Shown: one piece after another, positions 24,771 to 33,300 of the stretch
How the letters are laid out: the number at the start of each line of letters is the position of its first letter
Numbering within the stretch: position 1 is the first letter of the stretch
Assembly: GCF_008327685.1 (NCBI RefSeq)
Contig: NZ_BDDE01000014.1
Coordinates: forward strand, 62,001-126,000
Reading direction: 5' to 3'
Origin: Actinomadura sp. K4S16
Lineage (GTDB): Bacteria > Actinomycetota > Actinomycetes > Streptosporangiales > Streptosporangiaceae
Length of the DNA stretch: 64,000 nucleotides
Translations under genes and position numbers: made by a program
The notes under the pieces: model-generated
What the model was told of the DNA's origin: nothing
Databases searched by the model: none
What the model saw: only the letters and a program-made list of their open reading frames with translations

Positions 24771-25838
24771 ATGGTGAAGCAAGCCCGGGTGGACGGTGCC
24801 GGGGCGTCGACGGCGAGGGCGGCGGGCGCCCTGTGGGCACGGCGCGGGAGGGGGCGGGCTCCGGACGGGGACACGAGCGGGAAGGCGAAGCGCGGAACGG
24901 CATGGACGAGGGGCTGGATGCTCGCCGCGCTCGCGGCAGGGACCGCCGGGCTGCTGGCGTTCCATCGGGCGGTGCCCAACTCGATCGGCCGACTGGGCAG
25001 CCTTCTGGAGACATTCCTGCCCTGGCTGGGGCTGGTGGCCGTGGTGCTGTTCGGCTTGGCGCTGCTGCGTCGTTCGGCCACCGCGCTGGTGGCCCTGCTC
25101 TTGCCGACGGCGGCGTGGGCGTACCTCTTCGGCGGACTGCTGCTGCCGGGGGCCGATCCTGGCTCTCGTGCCCTGGTCGTCGTCCAGCACAACGTCAGCG
25201 ACGAGAACACTGACCCGGCGGCCACGGGCCGCGCGCTGGTCGCCGCGGCGCCCGATCTCGTCGCAGTGGAGGAACTGACGCCCTCAGCGCTGCCCGTCTA
25301 TGAGAAGACCTTCGCCTCAGCCCTCCCGTACCACTCGGTCCAGGGCACCGTCGGACTCTGGTCGAAGCATCCGCTGGCCGACAGCCGGTCGCTGGACATC
25401 AAACCGGAGGGGATCACGGAGCCCTGGAACCGGGGGTTGCGGGCCACGGTGCGCACGCCGCACGGCGAGATCGCCGTGTACGTCGCACACCTCCCCTCGG
25501 TTCGCATCCGGCCGAGCGGCCTGGCCTCCTCCTGGCGCGACGAGAGCGCCACCCGGCTGGGCAAGGCCGTCGCCTCCGAGGAACTGGAAACCGTGGTCCT
25601 CCTGGGAGATCTCAACGGCACCGTCGACGATCGTGGGCTGGCTCCGCTCACCACGCGGATGAACGTGGCGGAGCGGGGCCTGGCCTTCAGCTTCCCCGCG
25701 GCCTTTCCGCTGGCCAGGATCGACCAGGTGATGGCGCGATCGGCGACCGTGACCCACGTCCGCACCCTGCCCGCCACCGGCAGTGACCACCTGCCGGTCG
25801 CCGCCCAGGTCGCACTGACGCCTTCCCCCGCGCCGTGA
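24771..25838 (+). CDS. Membrane-anchored endonuclease/exonuclease/phosphatase family protein
   Basis: 355 residues. Three N-terminal helices (WMLAALAAGTAGLLAF, FLPWLGLVAVVLFGLALL, ALVALLLPTAAWAYLFGGLLL) anchor an extracytoplasmic EEP domain from VVVQHNVSDENTDP (first metal Asn) through VAVEELTP (Glu), VLLGDLNGT (Asp/Asn) to GSDHLPVAAQV (Asp-His). Such proteins may cleave phosphodiesters of lipids or nucleic acids outside the cell. A long basic N-terminal extension precedes the first helix, and the internal ATG at 24903 would shorten it. Confidence 0.8.
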   Translation: MVKQARVDGAGASTARAAGALWARRGRGRAPDGDTSGKAKRGTAWTRGWMLAALAAGTAGLLAFHRAVPNSIGRLGSLLETFLPWLGLVAVVLFGLALLRRSATALVALLLPTAAWAYLFGGLLLPGADPGSRALVVVQHNVSDENTDPAATGRALVAAAPDLVAVEELTPSALPVYEKTFASALPYHSVQGTVGLWSKHPLADSRSLDIKPEGITEPWNRGLRATVRTPHGEIAVYVAHLPSVRIRPSGLASSWRDESATRLGKAVASEELETVVLLGDLNGTVDDRGLAPLTTRMNVAERGLAFSFPAAFPLARIDQVMARSATVTHVRTLPATGSDHLPVAAQVALTPSPAP

Positions 25839-25890
25839 AGCCGAGCGGGGGTGGGCGGTTTAGGACGCAGGACGGCCCGGACGATGCGGT

Positions 25891-25986
25891 CGAGCGGCGT
25901 GGCGAGCGGCGTGGCGAGCGGCGTGGCGAGCGGCGTGGCGAGCGGCGTGGCGAGCGGCGTGGCGAGCGGCGTGGCGAGCGGCGGCT
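25891..25986. repeat. 12-base tandem repeat between convergent genes
   Basis: Seven perfect copies and a partial eighth of cgagcggcgtgg fill the gap between the EEP gene and the oxidoreductase stop codon. Confidence 0.98.
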
Positions 25987-26984
25987 CAGCGGGGGACGGT
26001 GACGACGATCTTGCCGATCTGGGTGTTCGACTCCAGGTGGCGGTGTGCCTCGGCCACCTCGGACAGGGGGAAGGTGCGGTCGATGACGGGACGGAACGCG
26101 CCCGAGCGCAGGCCGGAGGTCACGAACGCGGCGGCGCGGCGGAGGCGCTCGGGGTCCTTGGCCGTCTCCAGCATCGTGTAGGTGCGCATGTTCAGCGCCG
26201 GCATGCCGAGGTCGATGCCCGGATAGGGGGTCGGCTCGCCGCTCAGCGCCCCGTAGACCAGGAGCGTCCCGCCGGGTGCGACCAGGCGGGCCAGGTCCGT
26301 CACGCCGGGGCCCGCGACCGCGTCGAGGACGAACTCGGCGCCCCGGCCGCCGGTCGCCGCGAGCACCCGTCCGGCCACGTCGTCCGACTCGGTGACGATC
26401 ACCTCGGCCGCGCCCTCCTTGAGCAGCGCCTCCTTCTTGGCGGCCGTGCGGGTCAGGGCGATCGGGGTCGCCCCGACGCGGTCGGCGACATGGATGGCGG
26501 CCAGCCCGACGCTGCTGGACGCCGCGTTCAGCACGACCGTGTCGCCGGGCCGCATGCCGCCGACCTCGACAAGCGCCCCATAAGCCGTCAGGTACGGCAT
26601 CCACACCGCGGCGCCTTCGACCGCGCCGAGGCCCTCGGGACGGTGCAGCACGGCCGCGGCCGGCACGATCGCCTGCTCGGCGTAGACGCCGTACTCGTTC
26701 TGCGAGAACCCAGGCACCGTGCTGACCAGGTCTCCCGGCCGGAACCCGGTGACGTCCTCGCCGACCGCCTCCACCACGCCCGCGGCCTCGGTGCCGAGCC
26801 TGGCCGGGAACGCCTTCACCGGCTCGATGTAGTGGCCGGTCCGGAACAGCACCTCGGCCCTGTTGAGGCCGATCGCCTCAACGCGGATCCGCAGCTCGCC
26901 CGGGCCGGGCTCGCCGACCTCGACGTCCTCAAGCCTCATCACCTCGGGTCCGCCGAGCTCGTGGAACATCACCGTCATGGCCAT
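25986..26984 (-). CDS. Zinc-free quinone-oxidoreductase-like MDR enzyme
   Basis: 332 residues. Medium-chain dehydrogenase/reductase: GroES-like N-terminus (GPGELRIRVEAIGLNRAEVLFRTGHY), a Rossmann NADPH site (MRPGDTVVLNAASSSVGLAAIHVADRVGA, about 143-171) and the ending GKIVVTVPR. The Cys/His zinc ligands of alcohol dehydrogenases are absent, which fits the NADPH:quinone reductase branch. Divergent from an ArsR-type regulator at 27,116, so probably controlled by it and induced by reactive small molecules (inference). Confidence 0.88.
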   Translation of the reverse strand: MAMTVMFHELGGPEVMRLEDVEVGEPGPGELRIRVEAIGLNRAEVLFRTGHYIEPVKAFPARLGTEAAGVVEAVGEDVTGFRPGDLVSTVPGFSQNEYGVYAEQAIVPAAAVLHRPEGLGAVEGAAVWMPYLTAYGALVEVGGMRPGDTVVLNAASSSVGLAAIHVADRVGATPIALTRTAAKKEALLKEGAAEVIVTESDDVAGRVLAATGGRGAEFVLDAVAGPGVTDLARLVAPGGTLLVYGALSGEPTPYPGIDLGMPALNMRTYTMLETAKDPERLRRAAAFVTSGLRSGAFRPVIDRTFPLSEVAEAHRHLESNTQIGKIVVTVPR

Positions 26985-27115
26985 CGTGTGGGCCCTTCCT
27001 CGTAGCAGGTGGGCCTACTCAAACCCGTAAGTACGATGTTTGTCAAACTTTGATGGCTGTCGAAGTTCGATGCCTGCCAAATTCGATGCCTGCCAAATTC
27101 AATGTTCGTCGTACT
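26985..27115. promoter_or_regulatory. Divergent promoter with repeated operator-like motifs
   Basis: AT-richer than its surroundings. Contains ttcgatgcctgccaaa twice in tandem (about 27,065-27,098) and an agtacga (27,031) / tcgtact (27,109) inverted pair near the two ends. These are plausible binding sites for the adjacent ArsR-type regulator, controlling both directions. Confidence 0.55.
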
Positions 27116-27457
27116 ATGGACTCCATGGAGGCCGACCGCATCCCGACGCACCCCGACGTCCGGACGATCCCGTTGCAGCAGGTTCTCGAAGCCCTGGTCG
27201 ATCCGGTCAGGCGGAGCATCGTCACGAAGCTCTGCGAGGCGTCCACCGACATCCGCTGCGGCGCGTTCGACCTGACCGTGAGCAACTCCACGGCCACGCA
27301 CCACTTCCGGATCCTGCGCGAGGCGGGGCTCATCCGGCAGTACTACGTCGGCACCTCGCGCATGAACGCCCTCCGGCGCGACGAGATGAACGAGGTCTTC
27401 CCCGGTCTGCTGGACGCCATCGTCACCGCCGACCGCATGTCCCCCCAGCCTGCCTAG
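27116..27457 (+). CDS. ArsR-type winged-helix regulator
   Basis: 113 residues. QQVLEALVDPVRRSIVTKLCEA starts a winged helix and FDLTVSNSTATHHFRILREAGLIRQYYVGTSRMNALRRDEM carries the recognition helix and wing. The usual metal motif ELCVCDL is absent, so it is probably a metal-independent sensor. Either ATG 27116 or 27125 may start translation. Neither has a good ribosome site, which suggests a leaderless mRNA. Divergent from the quinone-oxidoreductase gene, its likely target. Confidence 0.82.
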   Translation: MDSMEADRIPTHPDVRTIPLQQVLEALVDPVRRSIVTKLCEASTDIRCGAFDLTVSNSTATHHFRILREAGLIRQYYVGTSRMNALRRDEMNEVFPGLLDAIVTADRMSPQPA

Positions 27458-27509
27458 CCCCCGCCGCGCGGAAAAAAGGAGGCGGTGAGGAAGTCAGGCG
27501 GCGAGGAAG

Positions 27510-28748
27510 TCAGGCCGCAAGACGGGTGCCTCGGCGCCAGACGGCTCGGGTGTTGAGGGTGTCGGAGATCGTGGTGGTGGGATCGCCGTCGACGAGGAGG
27601 AGGTCGGCGCGTAGGCCCTCGGCGATGCGTCCGCGGTCATCGAGGCCGAAGCGGCGGGCGGGGACAGAGGTTGCCGCGCGCAGAGCCTGGACAGGGCTGA
27701 GCCCGGCACGGACCAGGTGCTGCAACTCGTGGTGGAGGCTCGCGCCGTGTGCGAGCCCGCCCAGGAAGGGCAGCGGAACGGCGGCGTCGGTACCGGCCAG
27801 CAGGTCCACGCCCGCGTCGCTGAGGGCCCTGACGGCGGCGAGGACGTCTTCGATCTTGCCCTGGGGGTAGTGGCCGTAGCTGGAGCGCAGCGTCTTGTCC
27901 CAGTCGGCGTCCAGGCGCGAGGCGACACGGGGGTCGTCGGCGAGGTCGCCGCCGGTGATCCCCATCATGGAGGCGTTCAGGACGACGCAGGGGACGACGA
28001 AGACCCCCGCGTCCTTGACCAGGTCGATGACTTCCTCGGTGTGAGGCTGGTCCATGAACAGGTGGGCCAGACCGTCGATACCCGCCTCGACGGCCATGCG
28101 GGTGGCGTCCACGGTCAGGGTGTGGGCGATCGTGAGCATGCCGCGCCTCTTGGCCTCGGCCACGCCGGCGTCCAAGGTGGCCTGGTCGAGCATCGGCAGG
28201 CCGGGGTGCCCTTCCACGCTGCCGTCGTCGACCATGAACTTGATGTAGTCCGAGCCGCGTTCGATCAGCTGCGGGATGAACGCGACGGCTTCCTCGGGGG
28301 TCGTGGAGAAGGGCATGAGCGGAGGCCGTCCGGTCGGTTTCGCCCCTGGGGGCGGCCCGGGGCGGAAGCCCTCCGGGAACAGCTCGCTGGGGTGGCCGCC
28401 CGGCGGCGTGATGCCGAACCCGGAGGAACGCACATCGGCGACGGTGTCGTCCTCGCTGATTTGCGCTCGGTTGTCGCGCGTGTGGAGGCCCTGCATCTCC
28501 AGCTCGGTCGTCACGCCGAACCGCAGCGCCAGGGCCAGCGCCTCCCGGTTGGTGTGGACGTGGGCGTCGATCAGGCCCGGCAGGAGCGTCGCCCCGCCGC
28601 CGTCGACGATCTCGGCCCCCTCGGGAGGGTCGCCTCCGAGGCGGGTGATGCGCCCGTCCTCGACGAGCACGGTGGTCACGCCCAGCGCCTTCTCGCCATC
28701 GAAGACCTGGGCACCGGTGATAGCGGTCGGGGCTGCGGTCACGGTCAC
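27510..28748 (-). CDS. Metal-dependent amidohydrolase
   Basis: 412 residues. Urease-superfamily TIM barrel with DAHVHTN (first metal pair), SDYIKFMVDDG (bridging Lys), MLTIAHTLT and GLAHLFMD (His ligands) and DLLAGTDAAVPLP (catalytic Asp), closed by the usual C-terminal sheet GLRADLLLVDGDP. Resembles imidazolonepropionase-like and prolidase-like amidohydrolases. Substrate unknown. GTG start at 28748. Divergent MarR gene and operators upstream make repression by that MarR likely. Confidence 0.85.
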   Translation of the reverse strand: MTVTAAPTAITGAQVFDGEKALGVTTVLVEDGRITRLGGDPPEGAEIVDGGGATLLPGLIDAHVHTNREALALALRFGVTTELEMQGLHTRDNRAQISEDDTVADVRSSGFGITPPGGHPSELFPEGFRPGPPPGAKPTGRPPLMPFSTTPEEAVAFIPQLIERGSDYIKFMVDDGSVEGHPGLPMLDQATLDAGVAEAKRRGMLTIAHTLTVDATRMAVEAGIDGLAHLFMDQPHTEEVIDLVKDAGVFVVPCVVLNASMMGITGGDLADDPRVASRLDADWDKTLRSSYGHYPQGKIEDVLAAVRALSDAGVDLLAGTDAAVPLPFLGGLAHGASLHHELQHLVRAGLSPVQALRAATSVPARRFGLDDRGRIAEGLRADLLLVDGDPTTTISDTLNTRAVWRRGTRLAA

Positions 28749-28782
28749 GGCTTACCTCACTCCAGAGTACGATCGCCTCAAT

Positions 28783-28827
28783 GCATAGCACTTGCTATGC
28801 AAATGCATAGCATCATGCATATGCATG
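28783..28827. promoter_or_regulatory. MarR-type operator pair
   Basis: gcatagcacttgctatgc (28783-28800) is an inverted repeat of gcatag, and catgcatatgcatg (28814-28827) is a perfect palindrome. A further gcatagcat sits between them. They lie between the divergent amidohydrolase and MarR genes. Confidence 0.75.
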
Positions 28828-28854
28828 CTGACTGCAACTCGCTAGGATGGGCGC

Positions 28855-29349
28855 ATGACCCACTCCCCTCCGGCTCCAGGAACTGACGACGGCGACCTTC
28901 TCGATCAGGTCGGGCCGGCACTGTCGCAGCTGCGGCGGCGCACCTCCGGCGGGCGGGCCGACCTCACGCGCAACCTCGTCCTGAACGTGGTCGCGAACGC
29001 GGCCGGGGAGATGACGGTCGGCGGACTCGCCGCCGAGATGGGGGTCACCCAGCCCGTCGCCAGCCGCACCGTCGCCGGCTGCATCGCCGACGGGGTCCTG
29101 CGGAGGACCGCGTCCCAGGCCGACAGCCGGCGCACCGTCCTGGAACTCACGGACGCCGGAGAAGCCGAACGCCGACGCTTCGCCTCCGAACAGCGCGAGA
29201 CCTTCGAAGCCATCACCGCGCACTGGGAACCGGCCGAGCGCGTCCAGTTCGCCCGGTCTCTGGTCCGCTACAGCCAGGACGCCAACACCTGGTCCGCCCG
29301 CCAGCGCCACCGAAGCCAGAACAGCACGAGCACCGGCTCCGACGACTGA
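28855..29349 (+). CDS. MarR-family regulator
   Basis: 164 residues. Winged helix with MTVGGLAAEMGVTQPVASRTVAGCIADGVLRRTASQADSRRTVLELTDAGE, the classic MarR helix-turn-helix and wing (DSRR). N- and C-terminal helices would form the dimer. A Ser/Thr/Arg-rich end follows. The adjacent palindromes suggest it represses its own gene and the amidohydrolase and releases DNA on binding a small ligand. Confidence 0.88.
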   Translation: MTHSPPAPGTDDGDLLDQVGPALSQLRRRTSGGRADLTRNLVLNVVANAAGEMTVGGLAAEMGVTQPVASRTVAGCIADGVLRRTASQADSRRTVLELTDAGEAERRRFASEQRETFEAITAHWEPAERVQFARSLVRYSQDANTWSARQRHRSQNSTSTGSDD

Positions 29350-29784
29350 CCGTCCCGCAACAGCGCAGGCCGGGACGCAACTCCGCCATCGCGCCGAAGG
29401 CCGTGCTCCTAACGCGGTCCGCCTCGCTCGCACGTTCGTCGCCCGGCTCGGACGGGCTGGACAGGACGAACTCCCCGTAAGTCCGGTCATGGACACCGAC
29501 CATGCGCATGTCACGGTCTGATCAAACGGAACGGGAGGGCAACGGCATTCACTCGCCGGCAGAAGTGCCGGTAGAGCCCGCCTTAGGTCCAGGGGCCCTG
29601 TCGGCCGGTCATTGACGCTGTTAGTTTCGCTGACTGCACAGGTCATCGCCGCCCGCGCTTCACCCGACCGAGTGAGAGGCGTTTCCCTCACGCGATCACC
29701 ACGTAGGCGGCCAGGAGTTCCCGATCCCGGAGGACTTCACGACCGGATCGGCTCAGAGCGATTTCTGCGTTCTGGAGAGGAAGC
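29350..29784. other. Gene-poor stretch
   Basis: 435 bases in which I find no convincing gene on either strand. It should hold the promoter of the following lipoprotein gene, which has a GGAGAGGAAG ribosome site at 29,773-29,782. Confidence 0.4.
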
Positions 29785-31332
29785 ATGGGTCATCGCATGT
29801 CCGCGAAAGGGCGCGCCGTTCGTTATGTCGCGGTTCCGGCCGCCCTGGCTCTCGTGCTCTCGGGATGTGCTGGAGACGACAAGCCGGAATCCCGGAAACC
29901 GGCATCGCCGACGAGCAGGGAAACGTCCAGCGGGGCGGGGGCCTCGGTGCCGCTGGCGCACAAGGACGGACCCGGGCACGTCGATCTGCTGGCGCTGAGC
30001 CGGACGGCGGCCCGCACCGTCACCGCCCGATTCAAGATCGTCAACGACGGCCGGAACCCGATCGATCTGACGACCAGCCTCGGTGAGACCGGGCACGCGC
30101 TGGACCCGGGCCTGGGGGATCCCCTGGCCGCCAGCGGGATCGCGCTGGTGGACGCCCGGAACGACAAGGTCTACTACCCCGCGCAGGCGCCCGAGCAGGA
30201 GCACAAGTGCCTCTGCACCTGGCTGTTTCGCAACTCCGTGAAGGTGGGCGGGTCCATCGACGTCTATGCGACGTTCCCGGCCCCGCCCGCCGGCGTGGAC
30301 CGGGTGACGATCGTGTTCCCGCTCGCCGTCCCGTTCCAGGACGTCCCCATCACCGACGACCCGGTGGCGCCGCTCCAGGGCCAGGTCGACCCGGCCAAGG
30401 TCAAGTTGGGCAAGCCCAGGGTCTTCGGGCTGCGCACTCTGACCGAAGGCACCGAGCAGTCGGTCGCCGACGATCCGAACGCCCGGTCGGTACGGCTCTC
30501 CGCCGACGTCCTGTTCGCCGTCGACAAGGCCGATCTGACGCCGCGGGCCGACCAACTCCTGCGGCAGGTGGCCCAGCAGATCGACGCGTCGAAGGGCAGC
30601 ACGGTCAAGGTCGACGGCTATGCGGACTCGACCGGGAACGACGCGATCAACCAGCCGCTCTCGGAGCGGCGCGCCAAGGCCGTCGCCGACCGGCTGAAGG
30701 GCCTCGTCACCCGGCAGGGAGTGACCTACCAGTCCGCCGGGCACGGATCGCAGGATCCCGTGGCGTCCAATGACACCGAGGATGGGCGGCGCAAGAACCG
30801 CCGGGTCACGGCGACGTTCGCCCGCCCCTCGGCGCCGGCGCCTTCCGCCGCGGGCGGCAGCCCTTACCGGCGGGGTTCCTCCGCCGTGCTGGGCTCGGCG
30901 AACTTCCAGGCGGCCGAGGCCCAGGGGCTCAAGGTCGAGGTCGACAGCCTGCACCGGGACGCGTCCGGGCTGACCATCCTGGTGTGGACGCTCCGGAACA
31001 CCGGCCACGGCAACCCGAACTTCGGGATGAAGCTGGAGAAGTCGGCCCTTCGCCACGGAGCGGACCCCCGGCCGCTGCGGCTCGCTTCCACCGGCGGAGT
31101 GATGCTCTTCGACCCCGCCACCCAAGCCCGTTACGAGCCCCTGACCGTCGAGCCCTTCCCCTGCGTGTGCAGCAATCTGCTCGGCGATGACGCGATACAC
31201 GTCCTCGGCCCTGGCCAGAGTCTCGTCCTCTGGGACGCCTACAAGCCGCCCGCCAACGCCGCGAACCTCGAAATGCAGGTGCCGTGGGAGCAGGCCGCCG
31301 ACGCCGCCGTGAAGGGCCTGACGATCAGGTAG
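29785..31332 (+). CDS. OmpA-domain lipoprotein
   Basis: 515 residues. Signal peptide ending LALVLSGC gives a lipobox Cys near residue 28. The middle has an OmpA/MotB peptidoglycan-binding domain (VLFAVDKADLTPRADQLLRQVAQQ, VDGYADSTGNDAINQPLSERRAKAVADRL, GRRKNRRVTATF, about 240-350). Two similar beta-rich domains flank it, each with a Cys-x-Cys motif (CLCTW; CVCSN), suggesting an ancient duplication around the OmpA module. Likely anchors to the cell wall. Its end overlaps the convergent hydrolase end by 8 bases. Confidence 0.82.
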   Translation: MGHRMSAKGRAVRYVAVPAALALVLSGCAGDDKPESRKPASPTSRETSSGAGASVPLAHKDGPGHVDLLALSRTAARTVTARFKIVNDGRNPIDLTTSLGETGHALDPGLGDPLAASGIALVDARNDKVYYPAQAPEQEHKCLCTWLFRNSVKVGGSIDVYATFPAPPAGVDRVTIVFPLAVPFQDVPITDDPVAPLQGQVDPAKVKLGKPRVFGLRTLTEGTEQSVADDPNARSVRLSADVLFAVDKADLTPRADQLLRQVAQQIDASKGSTVKVDGYADSTGNDAINQPLSERRAKAVADRLKGLVTRQGVTYQSAGHGSQDPVASNDTEDGRRKNRRVTATFARPSAPAPSAAGGSPYRRGSSAVLGSANFQAAEAQGLKVEVDSLHRDASGLTILVWTLRNTGHGNPNFGMKLEKSALRHGADPRPLRLASTGGVMLFDPATQARYEPLTVEPFPCVCSNLLGDDAIHVLGPGQSLVLWDAYKPPANAANLEMQVPWEQAADAAVKGLTIR

Positions 31333-32479
31333 CCGCGGCCGCCCGGTCGGGAGGATCCGAGCGGGCCCAGGTGGTGAAGGCTTCGATTCCGTTGATGACC
31401 GCTTCGAACCGGAGGGAGTGGAACAGGTCGAACGAGTGCTGAGCGCCGGGAAGCTCGGCGTACACGACCGGGTTCACCGAGACGCTGCGCAGCCGGTCGA
31501 CGAAGAGCCGAGTGTCCTCGACGGGGACCAGGCTGTCGGCGGTGCCGTGGGCGACGAAGAACGGCGGCGCGTCCGGGCGGAGGTACGACACGGGCGACGA
31601 AGGCGAGTCCACTTCGCCGTCGAGGCCGCCGTGGTACCCGTACAGGGAGATCGCCCCGGAGACCGAGGTGTCGGCGGTCTCGAAGCCGGGCTGGAACGCG
31701 GGGTCGCACGGCGTCAGGGCGGCCATGGACGCCAGGTGGCCGCCGGCGGAGCTGCCCGCCACGAACAGCGTCGACGGATCGGCGCCGTACTCGTCGCCGT
31801 GCTCCCTCATCCAGGCGATGACCTTCTTGGCGTCGACCAGGTGGTCGGGGAAGTCCGCGTCCGGACGGAGCCGGTAGTTCGCGCTCACGCACACCCAGCC
31901 CTGGCCTGCCAGGCGGTAGAGCAGGGGGCGCGCCTCCTTGTCCTTGCGTCCGCCGACGAACCCTCCGCCGTGGAAGTAGACGAGCACCGGGCCGCCGTGG
32001 GGACGCGAGCGGTGCCGGTAGACGTCCAGGCGGTTCCGCTCGCCCGCGGGGCCGTAGGCGATGTCCGCCACCCGTTCGACGTCGCGCCGCCGGACGAAGA
32101 ACGGCCGGAACACGATACGGGCGAGAGGGAGACCGCACGGCGGGCCGGGGACCTCGCCCAACGCCTCGACCAGCGCGTTCTCCACGGCCTTGCCCGCCAG
32201 CAGCCCGCGCCGGGCGACGATCGCGAGCCCGGCCGAGGTGAGGACGGCTGCCCCGCACACCGTCCACGCGGCGGGGGACGCGAGATCACCCTGGGCGGCC
32301 GCGAGCAGGGTCGACGCAAGGAGCCAGGCGAGGCCGACGAACGGGAGCTCGTTGATCGCCAGGCTGAGCCGGAAGCTCAGCCTGCCGAGGACCCAGGGAC
32401 CGCGCAGCGGCGCCACCGCGGACCATGTGGGGATCGCCGCGACACCGACCGCGAGAACGTACCCGACAGGGGCGTTCAT
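31325..32479 (-). CDS. Membrane-anchored alpha/beta hydrolase (HSL/esterase type)
   Basis: 384 residues. Three or four N-terminal helices (YVLAVGVAAIPTWSAVAPL, LPFVGLAWLLASTLLAAA, AAWTVCGAAVLTSAGLAIVA) precede a hormone-sensitive-lipase-like domain: VYFHGGGFVGG oxyanion motif, VAGSSAGGHLAS nucleophile elbow, a DSLVPVED Asp region and the catalytic His in GAQHSFDLF. ATG at 32479 begins just before the first helix and overlaps the stop of a short upstream ORF (TCATGA), so translation may be coupled to that leader. Confidence 0.8.
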   Translation of the reverse strand: MNAPVGYVLAVGVAAIPTWSAVAPLRGPWVLGRLSFRLSLAINELPFVGLAWLLASTLLAAAQGDLASPAAWTVCGAAVLTSAGLAIVARRGLLAGKAVENALVEALGEVPGPPCGLPLARIVFRPFFVRRRDVERVADIAYGPAGERNRLDVYRHRSRPHGGPVLVYFHGGGFVGGRKDKEARPLLYRLAGQGWVCVSANYRLRPDADFPDHLVDAKKVIAWMREHGDEYGADPSTLFVAGSSAGGHLASMAALTPCDPAFQPGFETADTSVSGAISLYGYHGGLDGEVDSPSSPVSYLRPDAPPFFVAHGTADSLVPVEDTRLFVDRLRSVSVNPVVYAELPGAQHSFDLFHSLRFEAVINGIEAFTTWARSDPPDRAAAAT

Positions 32480-32550
32480 GACGCTGAACGAGAGGCGACC
32501 GCGCGGGCGGCGCCCCTTCCCGCGCGGGCGGACAGGATTCCGGTGACCAC
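32476..32550 (-). CDS. Possible 24-residue leader peptide
   Basis: GTG at 32550 lies eight bases after a good GAAGGAG site, and the frame ends in TGA overlapping the ATG of the hydrolase. The peptide (start VVTGILSARAGRGAARAV) has no recognised function. The hydrolase itself has no clear ribosome site, which supports coupling. Alternatively the hydrolase begins further upstream. Confidence 0.4.
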   Translation of the reverse strand: MVTGILSARAGRGAARAVASRSAS

Positions 32551-32759
32551 GGCGGCTCCTTCGTGAGGACGACGCGACCAGCGTCCCGCCGCGTCCCCAC
32601 CCCCGCATCGGCCGCGCGACGGCAACACCCCCGACCCCGGTCGGCGCCCCCACCGACCTAGGTAGGAGACCTGCAAGCAGGCGTCCGCCTAACTCGATGT
32701 GGGGCCCGGCCGGGCGGGTTGGTTGCAGCGGACGGGCTCGGCGGTCGGGCGTCGGGTGG

Positions 32760-33122
32760 TCAGCCGCCGGCGGCGATGCAGAACGGGTGGCCTGCCGGGT
32801 CGGTGAGGACGGTCCAATCGCCTCCGCCGGGCTGGGTGTCCGGGCGGGTCGCGCCGAGGGCGAGGAGCTCCTTCACCGCGGTCTCGACGTCCGAGACGGA
32901 GAAGTCCAGGTGCGTCTGCTTGGCGGGGCCGGGCCACACGGGAGGCTGGTAGCCCTCGATCCGCTGGAGCGCGAGTTGCGGCGCGGACCCGTTGCCGAGG
33001 TAGACGACGTCGTCGTCGCCGTAGGTCACCTCCCACCCGGTGGCCTTCCGGTAGAACTCGGCCAGCGCGGTGGGGTCGGCGCAGTCGAGGATGACCGCAC
33101 CGAGCTTGTTGAGGACGGACAT
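32760..33122 (-). CDS. VOC-family (glyoxalase-like) protein
   Basis: 120 residues. One beta-alpha-beta-beta-beta pair each half: LGAVILDCADPTALAEFYRKATGWEVTY and HLDFSVSDVETAVKELLALGATR, then WTVLTDPAGHPFCIA. Resembles the Glyoxalase_6 subgroup often of unknown substrate. Metal ligands cannot be assigned with confidence. Single gene, separate from neighbours. Confidence 0.8.
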   Translation of the reverse strand: MSVLNKLGAVILDCADPTALAEFYRKATGWEVTYGDDDVVYLGNGSAPQLALQRIEGYQPPVWPGPAKQTHLDFSVSDVETAVKELLALGATRPDTQPGGGDWTVLTDPAGHPFCIAAGG

Positions 33123-33300
33123 GGGGACCCCCTGTTGTCGAACATGGCTGGAACACGACGGCCGAGTGCTTCCTCAGCACCCCGCCTGCGACCAGCCTGC
33201 TGGCACCGGCGGGCCCAGGGCTTGAAGATCTTTGCGCCCCTGGACGCCCGTCAGGCGCGGGTCCCAGGTCGGCGACGACGGCTGCGGGCGGAAAGCCCGT

